This document shows positions 1 through 8,120 of a stretch of DNA of 64,000 nt, one piece after another. The position numbers and the translations under genes are program-made. Source of the stretch: CBDBCU01 sp965243185 (GTDB lineage: Bacteria > Chloroflexota > Dehalococcoidia > Lucifugimonadales > UBA3495). The first letter of the stretch is position 1. Each line of letters starts with the position of its first letter. The notes under the pieces were generated by a model. That model had not been told where the DNA came from, did not search any database, and saw nothing but the letters and a program-made list of their open reading frames with translations. The stretch is taken from NCBI GenBank assembly GCA_965243185.1, contig OZ251531.1:2976001-3040000 (forward strand), in the 5' to 3' direction.

Positions 1-46
1 GAACCAATCCCCAGAGGAACTTGGTACTGATTTGAGAAGGCAGCAT
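1..46 (-). CDS. Possible start of a further gene, cut by window edge
   Basis: An ATG at 46 on the minus strand opens a frame (MLPSQISTKF...) that stays open to the edge. It starts about 8 bases beyond the stop of the upstream 737-aa gene, so it would be the next gene of the same run. Only 15 codons are visible, there is no clear ribosome binding site, and no function can be given. Confidence 0.25.
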   Translation of the reverse strand, partial: MLPSQISTKFLWGLV

Positions 47-53
47 GGCACAC

Positions 54-2267
54 CTACCGATTAGTCCACCAGTAGACTCCGCCGGCTCCCGCCAGCAAAG
101 ACACCGGGATCGTCGCAAAGGGAATGGTGAATCCGCCGAAAGCCAGCCCGCCAAAGAACCACAGCAGAATGAACACCAGGGTGCAGACGGCGGCGGACGT
201 GGCCGTGAAAGTCTTGGTCCCGATAACGAGCGTTACGGCCACGGCCAGGGTAATGACCAGCGTAAAGGCTGCCCAAAGGTAGCTTTGCCACTCCACCTGC
301 ATTGCCTGATAGGCGACGGCGTTCTGGTTCGGCGTTCGGGCGGGGTCATACTCATAAAGCGTAAACAGGTCGATGAAAAGACGGGCGGCGTCTTGCACCG
401 CGCCGTCCGCGGCGGCCCGGGCCTGCGGCCGAACGCCCCGCTCGTGCATCGCCACCGCCCCGGGCACCGGCGTGGGCGTGGCCGGAGCTGTATAGGGCGT
501 CAAGCCAGTCAGGAATATGTAGTATTTGCCCCAGCCGGAATAGATATACTGGTTGCCCTGCACGACCTCAACCTGTCCGGACGTCCGGGGGAACGGATAC
601 CCGCCGGCAACCGTGTACCACTTGGCCCGGATAAAAACCTGACGGCGGTCAGTGCCGATATTGTTGGCTGCATAAGTGATTACCGCCGTGGCCTCGTCGT
701 CGTTCCGCGCAATAGTCGGCGTCCCGCCATTAGGCTCCGTCCCGGCCGGATCAATGGGGATGCCGTCCGGCTCGATTATGATTTCATATTCGGTGCGCTC
801 AATCCCCGTGGAGGACGGGGATATGGGCGTCCAGTCCAGTATTATCTCGTAGGTTCCCGGAGTAACCGTCTGCCGGATGAGCGGGGGGCTGGTAAGCACC
901 GGCTGATACTCCAGGAAGCAGGTCGGGCATTCGCCGTCATCGGGGGATAGACTGCCCGGCCCAATGCGCCAGGAAATCGTTACTGTGCCGATGCCCGCGC
1001 TGATGGCCTCGGCCGCATTCAGTTCGTTGAAAGTGCAGGTGGTCGGAACAGCCGGCGGCGAACCGGTTTCCTCCACCTCAGCAGTAGAACGCCACAACCG
1101 AACCTGGAAGGTGCGGGATACCACGTCCGGCTCAATGACGCTATACACCAGGTCGGCAATTTCATTGGTATCCGTCCCCCCGGTTTTAGTTTCGCCGCCC
1201 TGTACCACATAGTAGGGGCTTTGGTACAGGTCGACGCCGCGCTCCCGGATGACTACCTTGTAGCAGTAGTGGGTGGTATGCGGGCTGGTGTTTTCAAACG
1301 TGGCGATTATGTTCGAGGAAGTCTGAACGGTCGGGAATGGCGCGCTGATATTCACGCTGAGCTCATTGCTGGTCGTCGGCGCAACTGCCCGCCAGGTAAC
1401 CGTCAGGGTGGCAGGGTCGGCCGCCGTCAGTATCGACGTCTCCCCCGTGCTATATGACGCCGCGCAGGTGCCGGTCACAATTTCATTCGTTTTCTTAATG
1501 CTGACGGTATAGTCCGCGACGGTCAGCTCCGAATGATTGTAGGTCCAGCTCCAGCTGGTGGTTTGCCGATTGCCCACATACCGCCAACCTTCGATGATTG
1601 AATGCGAAGCGCCGCCTTGGATGGATTCCGTGATGGTCGGCTCAAAGCAGTAACCACCGCTCCCGCCCGCGCCATTCTCCAATGTCACCACCACTAGGGC
1701 GTCCTCGTTTATCGCCGGCTCCGTCGGCACAGCGGCTTGCGTATAAATTGGGGTGGCAGGATTGTATGGCACATAAGTGAAAGCAGTGCGAGCAGTCTGT
1801 TCGACCACCGTAACCGTTCCCACCGCCGAACTAAAGCAGTCGCCAGGCGTCGAGGGATGATAGGCCACCACCGTGGCTATGGCGTACTCCGTGATAGTGC
1901 GCCCATCCGGGTAGGATTGGGGGTTCGGACGGGCTAACCTATAACTGTTGACCCCCGTCAAACTGGTTTCCCCGGGGGCTAGTCGGACGGAAAAACCTTC
2001 GACCGAATGAAGGGCAGTTCCCCCCGTCTGCGCGGCGAACTTCTCCGCGTGAACCGAAACACATACCGCATAGGTAAGGGACGGAGCGGTTACGTCCGCC
2101 GTGAACTTTATCCGGTCACCGTATTGCAGCGCGCTATTCACGGTGAACGTCGCCGACCAGCCGGCAGTCGGGATCGCCGGCGGCGATTGCGCCCCGGCCG
2201 GAGCCGGCGCGGCCAATGCCAACCCGATTATGCCCAGCAGGGCAATGACTACTCCGGCTAACCGCAT
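54..2267 (-). CDS. Exported beta-rich protein with C-terminal membrane segments
   Basis: I do not recognise a named family. The 737-aa product begins with a clear signal peptide (MRLAGVVIALLGIIGLALA, then an Ala-rich cleavage region ending AGAQ). A long Thr/Pro/Tyr-rich body follows, with regularly spaced beta-strand-like segments that resemble fibronectin-type or Ig-like modules. The last ~110 residues contain about three hydrophobic helices, starting near WQSYLWAAFTLVITLAV, so the protein is probably exported and anchored at its C-terminus. It overlaps the upstream 117-aa membrane protein by one base (TAATG-type junction) and is in the same minus-strand run. A virion surface or host-recognition protein, or a cell-surface protein, are both possible. 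Confidence 0.75.
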   Translation of the reverse strand: MRLAGVVIALLGIIGLALAAPAPAGAQSPPAIPTAGWSATFTVNSALQYGDRIKFTADVTAPSLTYAVCVSVHAEKFAAQTGGTALHSVEGFSVRLAPGETSLTGVNSYRLARPNPQSYPDGRTITEYAIATVVAYHPSTPGDCFSSAVGTVTVVEQTARTAFTYVPYNPATPIYTQAAVPTEPAINEDALVVVTLENGAGGSGGYCFEPTITESIQGGASHSIIEGWRYVGNRQTTSWSWTYNHSELTVADYTVSIKKTNEIVTGTCAASYSTGETSILTAADPATLTVTWRAVAPTTSNELSVNISAPFPTVQTSSNIIATFENTSPHTTHYCYKVVIRERGVDLYQSPYYVVQGGETKTGGTDTNEIADLVYSVIEPDVVSRTFQVRLWRSTAEVEETGSPPAVPTTCTFNELNAAEAISAGIGTVTISWRIGPGSLSPDDGECPTCFLEYQPVLTSPPLIRQTVTPGTYEIILDWTPISPSSTGIERTEYEIIIEPDGIPIDPAGTEPNGGTPTIARNDDEATAVITYAANNIGTDRRQVFIRAKWYTVAGGYPFPRTSGQVEVVQGNQYIYSGWGKYYIFLTGLTPYTAPATPTPVPGAVAMHERGVRPQARAAADGAVQDAARLFIDLFTLYEYDPARTPNQNAVAYQAMQVEWQSYLWAAFTLVITLAVAVTLVIGTKTFTATSAAVCTLVFILLWFFGGLAFGGFTIPFATIPVSLLAGAGGVYWWTNR

Positions 2268-2620
2268 TATTGCCGTCCCCTGGACAGTAAGTAGGGCGCC
2301 CCCGCCATTATCGGGATGACCAGCAGACCCAACGGCAGGATGGCCAGATAGACCGTTGACAGGACAAACTCCAGGTATTCGTGGGCCGACAACGCGTCAA
2401 TCGCCGGCAGCCACGCCGGAAGCCTGATGATGGCGATAACCCCGGCGTAGTGGATGCCCAGCAGCCCCATAAACCGGCTGGCGCCGTCGTTGTGCGCCAT
2501 TACCACCACTGCCAGCCCCAAAATCAGCAGAAACAGGGCCGACAGGTTGGCGTTTATGCCGTCAATCAGCATAAACTCAAAGACCAGTTCCAGCGCGAGG
2601 ATGCCCAGCAGGGAATACAT
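2267..2620 (-). CDS. Small multi-pass membrane protein
   Basis: A 117-aa protein made almost entirely of hydrophobic helices (about three or four), for example LGILALELVFEFMLI, LSALFLLILGLAVVVMA and FVLSTVYLAILPLGLLVI. No catalytic motif is visible. It sits between a 168-aa soluble protein and the 737-aa exported protein, with overlaps or gaps of a few bases, so it is co-translated with them. Its size and topology resemble minor membrane-embedded virion proteins, but that is analogy, not homology. Confidence 0.7.
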   Translation of the reverse strand: MYSLLGILALELVFEFMLIDGINANLSALFLLILGLAVVVMAHNDGASRFMGLLGIHYAGVIAIIRLPAWLPAIDALSAHEYLEFVLSTVYLAILPLGLLVIPIMAGAPYLLSRGRQ

Positions 2621-2622
2621 GG

Positions 2623-3129
2623 CTAGGATTCGTCCTCGGCAATCTGCCGCTCAATGGAAGTGATTCGCAGCCACTGCGAATCCGTGGCTTCTTTAATGCT
2701 TTCCGTGTTGGCGAACAGCGCCGGGATGCCCGGGTGTAAATGCCCCAAGACCTCCCGGTCGTACTCCGTTCCCAGCGGCTGACCGGTCACCACCAAGTCA
2801 ACGGTTACCACGCCGCCGCCAACAGTGGCAGACACCGCTTCCGGGTCTTTCAGTGTGAAAATCAGGTGGACGTCCACCGGGTAAGTTCCGGGCTTGATCG
2901 GGTAGGCAGCCATCCGGCCCCCGCTCAAGATATGAACTCCATACTGGAGCGGGGGGCCAGCATGGAAGTTCACTGCCCCGACCGCCGGCGTCCGGTCTTC
3001 GGGGCAGTTGGCTAACGCCGTAACCTCCGGCGTTAGCCAGTTAATACTCCCATCCGGGTAATAGCGGCCGGTTTCCATAGTGAACTGCGGCCGTGCCGGG
3101 GTTTCGGTTTCGGGTTTGGGCGTAGTCAT
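2623..3129 (-). CDS. Hypothetical soluble protein in the exported-protein run
   Basis: A 168-aa product with no signal peptide or membrane segment. I chose the ATG at 3129 because an AGGTGGG ribosome binding site lies just upstream; a GTG at 3138 would add three residues. The sequence has a Pro/Thr-rich start (MTTPKPETETPARPQ) and then a beta-rich body (GVVTVDLVVTGQPLG). I do not recognise the family. The gene starts about 9 bases after the stop of the 931-aa fibre-like gene and ends 2 bases before the next gene. Confidence 0.65.
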   Translation of the reverse strand: MTTPKPETETPARPQFTMETGRYYPDGSINWLTPEVTALANCPEDRTPAVGAVNFHAGPPLQYGVHILSGGRMAAYPIKPGTYPVDVHLIFTLKDPEAVSATVGGGVVTVDLVVTGQPLGTEYDREVLGHLHPGIPALFANTESIKEATDSQWLRITSIERQIAEDES

Positions 3130-3138
3130 AATTCCCAC

Positions 3139-5934
3139 CTAATTCAAGTTGATTCCATATATGCGAATGCCGGAGCGGGAGCCGGATTTAACCGCCGCGC
3201 CAGTCAGAAAGACATTTCCGGCGGTGCGGGCGATTGCCAGATACGGGGAATCAGCGGCGTCCGGGCAGATATAGATACTGCCGCCCGTCGTAATGCCCGC
3301 CCCAACCGCTGTAGCCGTGGCAGCCCGCAAGGTATCCCCGTCCAGCCATTGCATTGCGAGCCGGCGTCCGCCGCAAACGATGCCATAGCGGTCATAGTTG
3401 CCAATCGCAATGCCGGTTGATGCGAAGGTAGAGCCGACAAAATGGCTGGAGGGGGCCCACAACTGCACAATTTGAGGAACCCGCAACACCGGGTCCCAGC
3501 GGTGAGTCGTTACCGTTCCCGTTTGCCCAGGTTCGGAAAGCCGCCAAACATTTTCCCGCAGCGCCCCCACCTGCGCCGCCGTCAATCCCGTCAGCCGCCA
3601 AGTGGCGCTGTCGATGCGCTGAATGTCCAGCGTCAGGCTGCCGGCCGTTACCCGTATATCCCCGGTGTAAGTCCGCGCCGAGGAGTATTTGAATTCAAGC
3701 CAGCCATCGCCCCGGGTGGTGGTGCGGTAGGAAAGGAAAGCGTGGGCCAAAGCCGCCGGCATTGCCGACCACCGGCCGTTGTTGGCCGCCAGACTGGCAC
3801 CGCCCCGGCCGGTGAAGCCAGACCGCGCTACGTACAGGGCGGTGTAGCGGCCATCCGCCGCCTGCTGGAGCGTAGCTGAGCCGCCGGTCGGTTCAATGTC
3901 ATCCCCGGCCAACCCGGTATCCGCTTTGACATGGACGGTGGAACTGGTCTTGCGATACAGGCCCTGCGCCGCTCCGGAATAGACAACGGCCAGCGAGCCA
4001 TCCGTGAATTCATCCCCGTCGGTCGAAAGGTCAGGTAAGGCAGTCGCATACTCAAATATCGGGCCGCCCGTGCCAGATTCCCCCCGCGGCGCGCCCGTGG
4101 CCAGAACCACCAGATTCCCACTGATGGTGATTGCTCCCGTTGCCGTGTCGGTAGAGCCGCCGGGGTCGGCCAAGTATTGCAGGTTGATAGCCACGTTACC
4201 CGTGCCGTCGTGGGCCAGTCGGACGATAGCCACGCCCCGCAGGTTCGTCCCGTTATACACATCGGCAGTTGCCAGAGTTACGCCGACCTGGGGCGGGTTT
4301 GCGCTGGCATTGAAAGGTTGGCTTTGCGCCAGAGCCTCAAGGCTGACAAAACCCGTGATATTGACCCTAGGGTCTTCGGTGACTGTTGGGCCGCCGTCCC
4401 AGCGTATGGTGTTGGCCGACCGCTCAGTCAGAGTCAGCGTAAAAGTCCCGCCGATGAGCCCGTGGCCCTCGTTGCGGATATTTACCGGGTCAGAGAGGGA
4501 CGTGGTCTGGGTCTGGCTGTTGCTATCGAGAGAGTTGACCAAGTTTACGCCGGCGCCGGCGCCGTTAAAGACCTCCCGCTGCCCGATTAACTGGATGCCC
4601 TTAAACTGCGTTCCGTCCGAACTGATGGTGATAGCATTGCCGGCTTGATTGCCCGAAAGAAAATCCAGCTTCTCCGGCGTGATGCTCCCGTCCGGCGGAA
4701 CCGTCGGGGCATCACTTGGAACGCCGGTCAGCAGCCGGTAAGGAACATCCACATTTTCCAGGGTGGGCCGGTCCAACTGAACCACGATAAGGGCATCGCC
4801 GGCCGGTTTGTCATCCAGTTGCAGGACATAGTAGTCATAACCGCCCAAGTTGCCCAATGCCGTCCAGTCATCGGCCTCGATGCGCTGCTCAATGTCGGTG
4901 TTATCCGAATCCCCAACCCGCGCCTCTATCCCGTCCAGCGCAGTATCCACCGGCAGCCGGAAATACCAGAACTGGAGGGTGTAACGGGGGCCGGTGGCGT
5001 AGAAGTTGGCATAGGTATAACCGGACGCCGTGGCAACATTGGATTGACTGGCCGTGTGGGTAGTCCCTACCACGCCCGACAGGATTTGATAACCGCGCCC
5101 CGTTATGTCATCAGCCAACGCCGCGATATTGCCCGGCAGCTGGTAATCGTTGGCGCCGTCCTCAATCCCCGCCAACTTCGTCTGCTCGGCCAGGGTAAAA
5201 GATTCCCCCGACAAGCGGATTTCGACATTGCCCGTTGTGCCGCCGCCGGTCAGACCCGTACCGGCGGTTACGCCGGTAATATCCCCGCTCCCGCCGGCCG
5301 CCGGCGCATCGACGGCCGCGTAGTTGCCGGAGCCGTCAAAGCCAACCAGTTTGTCGGCTTGCCCCGGCCCCTGCGGGGGCAAAGCCTCAATGAGGGCTTG
5401 GTCGGCAGAGGAAATCGCGCCGGGCTGCGTGGCGGTGGCTAACGGGATGCGGTCGCGGGCAAAAGAACCGGTGGGATTGTTTTGGCCCGTGTAGGCTTCC
5501 ACCCGGGAATCCACCGCTGCCTGGTTCAAACCGCCGGACGGGACGCCTTCCTGCATCTCCGCCCGCAGGGCCCCGATGGTTACCTTTTCCGGAGCAAAGG
5601 AGTCGCTGGCGTCGGCGATTACCATCAAATCGCCGTCAGCAATGTCCGCCGGGCCGGCGTCATTCAGGTTATTGGGGTCAGTCCAGGGGAATCTCGCGCT
5701 GGTCAGGTGGTCAACCAGACTGGTAAAGGTGTCGTCGGCATTCCCGGCCGGCTCCGGTCCCCACTGGATATTGAAGGCGTCAATCAGCCCGACGTCGTTG
5801 GCCAGGAAGCCCTTGACGATTTTGCCCGGCGAACCCCAAGTACCCGGGGTCTGGGCTAATGCCGTCGACGCGGTTAAGCCGGCCGTCAGCAAGCCGGCTA
5901 TCAGCAACAAGGGCAGCAGTATGCGCTTGAGCAT
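3139..5934 (-). CDS. Tail-fibre-like repeat protein with signal peptide
   Basis: A 931-aa product. Residues 1-28 form a signal peptide (MLKRILLPLLLIAGLLTAGL, then ALAQ). The body contains motifs typical of phage tail fibre and receptor-binding proteins: a DGDLMVIADAS-type segment, and the Gly/Thr-rich GDITGVTAGTGLTGGGTTGN pattern near residue 220. Further beta-rich, Gly/Thr-rich modules run to the C-terminus. Ordinary tail fibres assemble in the cytoplasm and have no signal peptide, so the combination is unusual. Either the virion protein is membrane-routed, or a cell-surface adhesin has borrowed fibre modules. Its start overlaps the stop of the 206-aa gene (TAATG). Confidence 0.75.
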   Translation of the reverse strand: MLKRILLPLLLIAGLLTAGLTASTALAQTPGTWGSPGKIVKGFLANDVGLIDAFNIQWGPEPAGNADDTFTSLVDHLTSARFPWTDPNNLNDAGPADIADGDLMVIADASDSFAPEKVTIGALRAEMQEGVPSGGLNQAAVDSRVEAYTGQNNPTGSFARDRIPLATATQPGAISSADQALIEALPPQGPGQADKLVGFDGSGNYAAVDAPAAGGSGDITGVTAGTGLTGGGTTGNVEIRLSGESFTLAEQTKLAGIEDGANDYQLPGNIAALADDITGRGYQILSGVVGTTHTASQSNVATASGYTYANFYATGPRYTLQFWYFRLPVDTALDGIEARVGDSDNTDIEQRIEADDWTALGNLGGYDYYVLQLDDKPAGDALIVVQLDRPTLENVDVPYRLLTGVPSDAPTVPPDGSITPEKLDFLSGNQAGNAITISSDGTQFKGIQLIGQREVFNGAGAGVNLVNSLDSNSQTQTTSLSDPVNIRNEGHGLIGGTFTLTLTERSANTIRWDGGPTVTEDPRVNITGFVSLEALAQSQPFNASANPPQVGVTLATADVYNGTNLRGVAIVRLAHDGTGNVAINLQYLADPGGSTDTATGAITISGNLVVLATGAPRGESGTGGPIFEYATALPDLSTDGDEFTDGSLAVVYSGAAQGLYRKTSSTVHVKADTGLAGDDIEPTGGSATLQQAADGRYTALYVARSGFTGRGGASLAANNGRWSAMPAALAHAFLSYRTTTRGDGWLEFKYSSARTYTGDIRVTAGSLTLDIQRIDSATWRLTGLTAAQVGALRENVWRLSEPGQTGTVTTHRWDPVLRVPQIVQLWAPSSHFVGSTFASTGIAIGNYDRYGIVCGGRRLAMQWLDGDTLRAATATAVGAGITTGGSIYICPDAADSPYLAIARTAGNVFLTGAAVKSGSRSGIRIYGINLN

Positions 5935-6554
5935 TACGGCGTTACCTCCATAGTCGCGCCTCCGAAATAGGCGCAGTCAAAGGCGTAATGGGATTGATAT
6001 ACGGCGGGATAATCTTTGCCGCCGATGGTTAGCGCCAGCGGGGACGGCGGATTGCCGGCCGTCAGTCGGTCAAAGGAATGGATTATGTTTGCTCCGGCAT
6101 AATCCAGTCGCAGAATGGGATGGGGCATTGCCAGGAAGTAGTAATCATAGACGCGCTGCCCCGGCGTAGTCGGCCGGCCGCCGCAGTGCGGGAAGTGGAC
6201 GGTGTTGCCCGACAACGCCCAGGCATTGCCGCTTTGCCCGGCAAATATCGCCTCGGAAGGGTCTGGAGCAGCCCCGCCAGTCTGCGGGGACGCGGCCGCA
6301 ATCCGCCGCGCCAAAGTCGTCAGATCGGTAATCGCCTGCCCCGGCTCCGGGGTGGACGTGGGCGGCGGAACGGTCGCCGTCGGGGGCGGGGTGGCCGGCG
6401 GCGGGGGAACCGGCGTCGGATGCTTGAACGGCCCGACATCCTCCGCCTGCAAGACCATACTCATCCATACGGACACCAGCCCGACGACCAATAGCACTAC
6501 AAAGCCCTTGCTCAAGGAGGCAAACAAGACTGCTACCTTTTGACGGCCAGCCAA
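5934..6554 (-). CDS. Membrane-anchored protein with Pro/Thr stalk
   Basis: A 206-aa product with an N-terminal transmembrane helix (about residues 17-36, GFVVLLVVGLVSVWMSMV). A Pro/Thr-rich linker of about 35 residues (TPVPPPPATPPPTATVPPPT) follows, then a globular extracytoplasmic domain with two cysteines (FPHCGG, DCAYFGG). No known domain was recognised. The start overlaps the end of the 76-aa gene by 22 bases. The layout is that of a surface protein displayed on a stalk. Confidence 0.65.
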   Translation of the reverse strand: MAGRQKVAVLFASLSKGFVVLLVVGLVSVWMSMVLQAEDVGPFKHPTPVPPPPATPPPTATVPPPTSTPEPGQAITDLTTLARRIAAASPQTGGAAPDPSEAIFAGQSGNAWALSGNTVHFPHCGGRPTTPGQRVYDYYFLAMPHPILRLDYAGANIIHSFDRLTAGNPPSPLALTIGGKDYPAVYQSHYAFDCAYFGGATMEVTP

Positions 6555-6763
6555 ATCAGGGCGGCCAGCGACGCCAGATAAACCATTATCAGAATGCCGA
6601 AAACGGCGCGGAAAATCGTAATGCCCAGGAAGCCGTCGCCCCAGGTCAACCCGGTTACTGCCGTTTCCAACTTGGTAAAGCCGAAGGCTATATACAGCAG
6701 CGACCCGATGCCAATGCCCAGGATGACCATCCCTTTGCTCAACCCCAGCCAGTCCAAAGTCAT
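6533..6763 (-). CDS. Small two-helix membrane protein
   Basis: A 76-aa product with two hydrophobic helices (GMVILGIGIGSLLYIAFGF and FRAVFGILIMVYLASLAALIWL) separated by a short polar, Trp/Gly-containing loop, and a basic end (VKR). A GGAG ribosome binding site lies about 13 bases upstream of the ATG. The size and pattern would fit a holin-like or coat-like protein, but no family is recognised. It heads the run of membrane and exported genes that continues to the left edge. Confidence 0.6.
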   Translation of the reverse strand: MTLDWLGLSKGMVILGIGIGSLLYIAFGFTKLETAVTGLTWGDGFLGITIFRAVFGILIMVYLASLAALIWLAVKR

Positions 6764-6842
6764 TGCTTTAAAGCGTCTCCTGTAGTTCCTGGTAGTCGGC
6801 CGGCCGGTTCGCCGTCCGCGGAAACCGACCGAAAGAAAGGTT

Positions 6843-6854
6843 TTTCAATTGAAA
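6843..6854. promoter_or_regulatory. AT-rich palindrome between small genes
   Basis: A perfect 12-base palindrome (TTTCAATTGAAA) lies in the AT-rich 146-base gap between the 134-aa and 76-aa genes, about 80 bases upstream of the latter. It could be an operator for the exported-protein run. No clear -35/-10 pair was found beside it. Confidence 0.3.
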
Positions 6855-6909
6855 CCCATAGTAAAAATAGTATTCACGGTTTTGGGGCGATTTTTCCCTT
6901 TGGATTTTT

Positions 6910-7314
6910 TTATTTTTCTATGGGGCCAAGTAGACGCAAGCGCGGATGCGCTCGGGCTCGGGCGAGCAGTTCCGCGTTGGCTTCGTCCCGCTTGCTCTGC
7001 TCCTCCGCGGCTATCGCCAGTTCAGCCGCGGCCGTGGCCATCGCCGCCTCGAAAGCTTCGCCGCACAAGGCCGCTTTGAGGTCGGAGGACACCGCTCCGT
7101 AACGACTGCCCTCGCCCATTTCGATTCCCAACTCTTTAACGGCAGTCGCAATGTCGGCCCTGAAATAACCGGTGCCATAAATGCGGTTTACGGCCTTTTG
7201 CAGCTCGATAAAAGTCCAGCGCCGGTATCGGTCGAAGCTGCCAGTGTCTGACAGCAGCCGCAAATGGCGCAGGGCCTCAATCCACGGAAAAGTCGGGGTC
7301 GGTTCGGACATCAC
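6910..7314 (-). CDS. Small alpha-helical hypothetical protein
   Basis: A 134-aa product. The N-terminal half looks like a compact helical domain with Trp and aromatic residues (WIEALRHLRLL, RRWTFIELQKAVNRIYG). The C-terminal half is an Ala/Glu-rich helix likely to form a coiled coil, with a basic end (RAHPRLRLLGP). GTG 7314 and ATG 7311 are both possible starts. It is divergent from the repeat ORF at 7363. The size and leading position would suit a DNA-binding or replication-associated protein of a mobile element, but no motif proves this. Confidence 0.55.
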   Translation of the reverse strand: MMSEPTPTFPWIEALRHLRLLSDTGSFDRYRRWTFIELQKAVNRIYGTGYFRADIATAVKELGIEMGEGSRYGAVSSDLKAALCGEAFEAAMATAAAELAIAAEEQSKRDEANAELLARARAHPRLRLLGPIEK

Positions 7315-7350
7315 GGGCTTAAAATATCATTAGCCACTGTATTGGTTTCT

Positions 7351-7674
7351 AGGGTATACATAATGATTTTTCGCGGATTTTGGGCAAAATTCGTGGCTCA
7401 ATGGCAATGCAGGTTGGCTCAAACGGCCGTTAGTATCTGGAAAGAAAACGAACGATGGAGGGTATACATAATGATTTTTCGCGGATTTTGGGCAAAATTC
7501 GTGGCTCAATGGCAATGCAGGTTGGCTCAAACGGCCGTTAGTATCTGGAAAGAAAACGAACGATGGAGGGTATACATAATGATTTTTCGCGGATTTTGGG
7601 CAAAATTCGTGGCTCAATGGCAATGCAGGTTGGCTCAAACGGCCGTTAGTATCTGGAAAGAAAACGAACGATGG
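7351..7674. repeat. Perfect 3 x 108 bp direct tandem repeat
   Basis: Three copies of a 108-base unit begin at 7351, 7459 and 7567, and I see no differences between them. 108 is divisible by three, so the plus-strand reading frame stays open through all copies. Each copy carries an ATG 12 bases from its start. Copies 2 and 3 have a TGGAGGG ribosome-binding-like stretch in front of that ATG. The minus strand is also open across the array. Confidence 0.95.
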
Positions 7675-7698
7675 GAGGCAGCTTTATGGAAGCCTTAA
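7363..7698 (+). CDS. Triplicated small ORF (36-residue repeats)
   Basis: From the first ATG of the repeat array the plus strand encodes 111 residues: three identical 36-residue units (each starting MIFRGFWAKFVAQWQCRLAQ) and a tail WEAALWKP. The unit is rich in Trp, Phe, Arg and Lys and would be an amphipathic, basic helix. Each unit has its own start codon, and copies 2 and 3 have their own SD-like sequence, so translation could give 111-, 75- and 39-residue products. The stop lies 12 bases inside the next gene, suggesting translational coupling. The reverse frame (7330-7638) is also open, so the coding strand is not proven. Confidence 0.45.
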   Translation: MIFRGFWAKFVAQWQCRLAQTAVSIWKENERWRVYIMIFRGFWAKFVAQWQCRLAQTAVSIWKENERWRVYIMIFRGFWAKFVAQWQCRLAQTAVSIWKENERWEAALWKP

Positions 7699-7892
7699 AG
7701 ATTGAACTGGCGCCCAATGCCAGAGGCCTTGTCAATGACCAGTCCCTGGCGGGCTTGCAGCAGATGATGGACGCCCACTCGGGAGAATGGGCGTTGACCG
7801 CCTATCAGGTAATCGATGACGAGGAGATGACGGTGCGGATGTCCTTCAGCCTGGTCGACCTCGTCACGGACGCTGACGAGGAGGAGGATTAG
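7686..7892 (+). CDS. Small acidic protein
   Basis: A 68-aa product (MEALKIELAPNARG...) ending in an acidic tail (DADEEED). A GGGAGG ribosome binding site lies at 7674-7679, seven bases before the ATG at 7686. It overlaps the triplicated ORF by 13 bases and is followed after 3 bases by the next small gene. Very acidic small proteins of this kind are often DNA mimics or partners of basic proteins in mobile elements; that is inference only. Confidence 0.55.
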   Translation: MEALKIELAPNARGLVNDQSLAGLQQMMDAHSGEWALTAYQVIDDEEMTVRMSFSLVDLVTDADEEED

Positions 7893-7895
7893 CAA

Positions 7896-8120
7896 ATGGT
7901 TACTGCGCTTCGCAGGGTGCTCTTTGTCTCTTTGGGGGTAATGGCGATGATGGCAACCGCCATCTTGGCTACTTGGTTGGCGTTCCTAATGGCCAATACG
8001 CCCATCTCCGACGCGGCGGCAGTAGTCGCCCTCAACTCCGCCCTTCTTTCCTTTGCCATCGCCCTCTGGATCGGGTTCGGCATTGGGCGGCGTCCCCGAC
8101 TGCTTGGAGGAAAAAGGTGA
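7896..8120 (+). CDS. Small two-helix membrane protein
   Basis: A 74-aa product with two transmembrane helices (VLFVSLGVMAMMATAILATW and VVALNSALLSFAIALWIGFG) and a basic C-terminus (RRPRLLGGKR). It starts 3 bases after the stop of the acidic protein. A holin-like or small accessory membrane protein would fit, but there is no family evidence. Confidence 0.55.
   Translation: MVTALRRVLFVSLGVMAMMATAILATWLAFLMANTPISDAAAVVALNSALLSFAIALWIGFGIGRRPRLLGGKR

Noticed and set aside
7330..7638. Minus-strand ORF through the tandem repeat
   Set aside because: Open only because the repeat unit has no stop in that frame; it has no ribosome binding site. Kept as a caveat, not as a gene.
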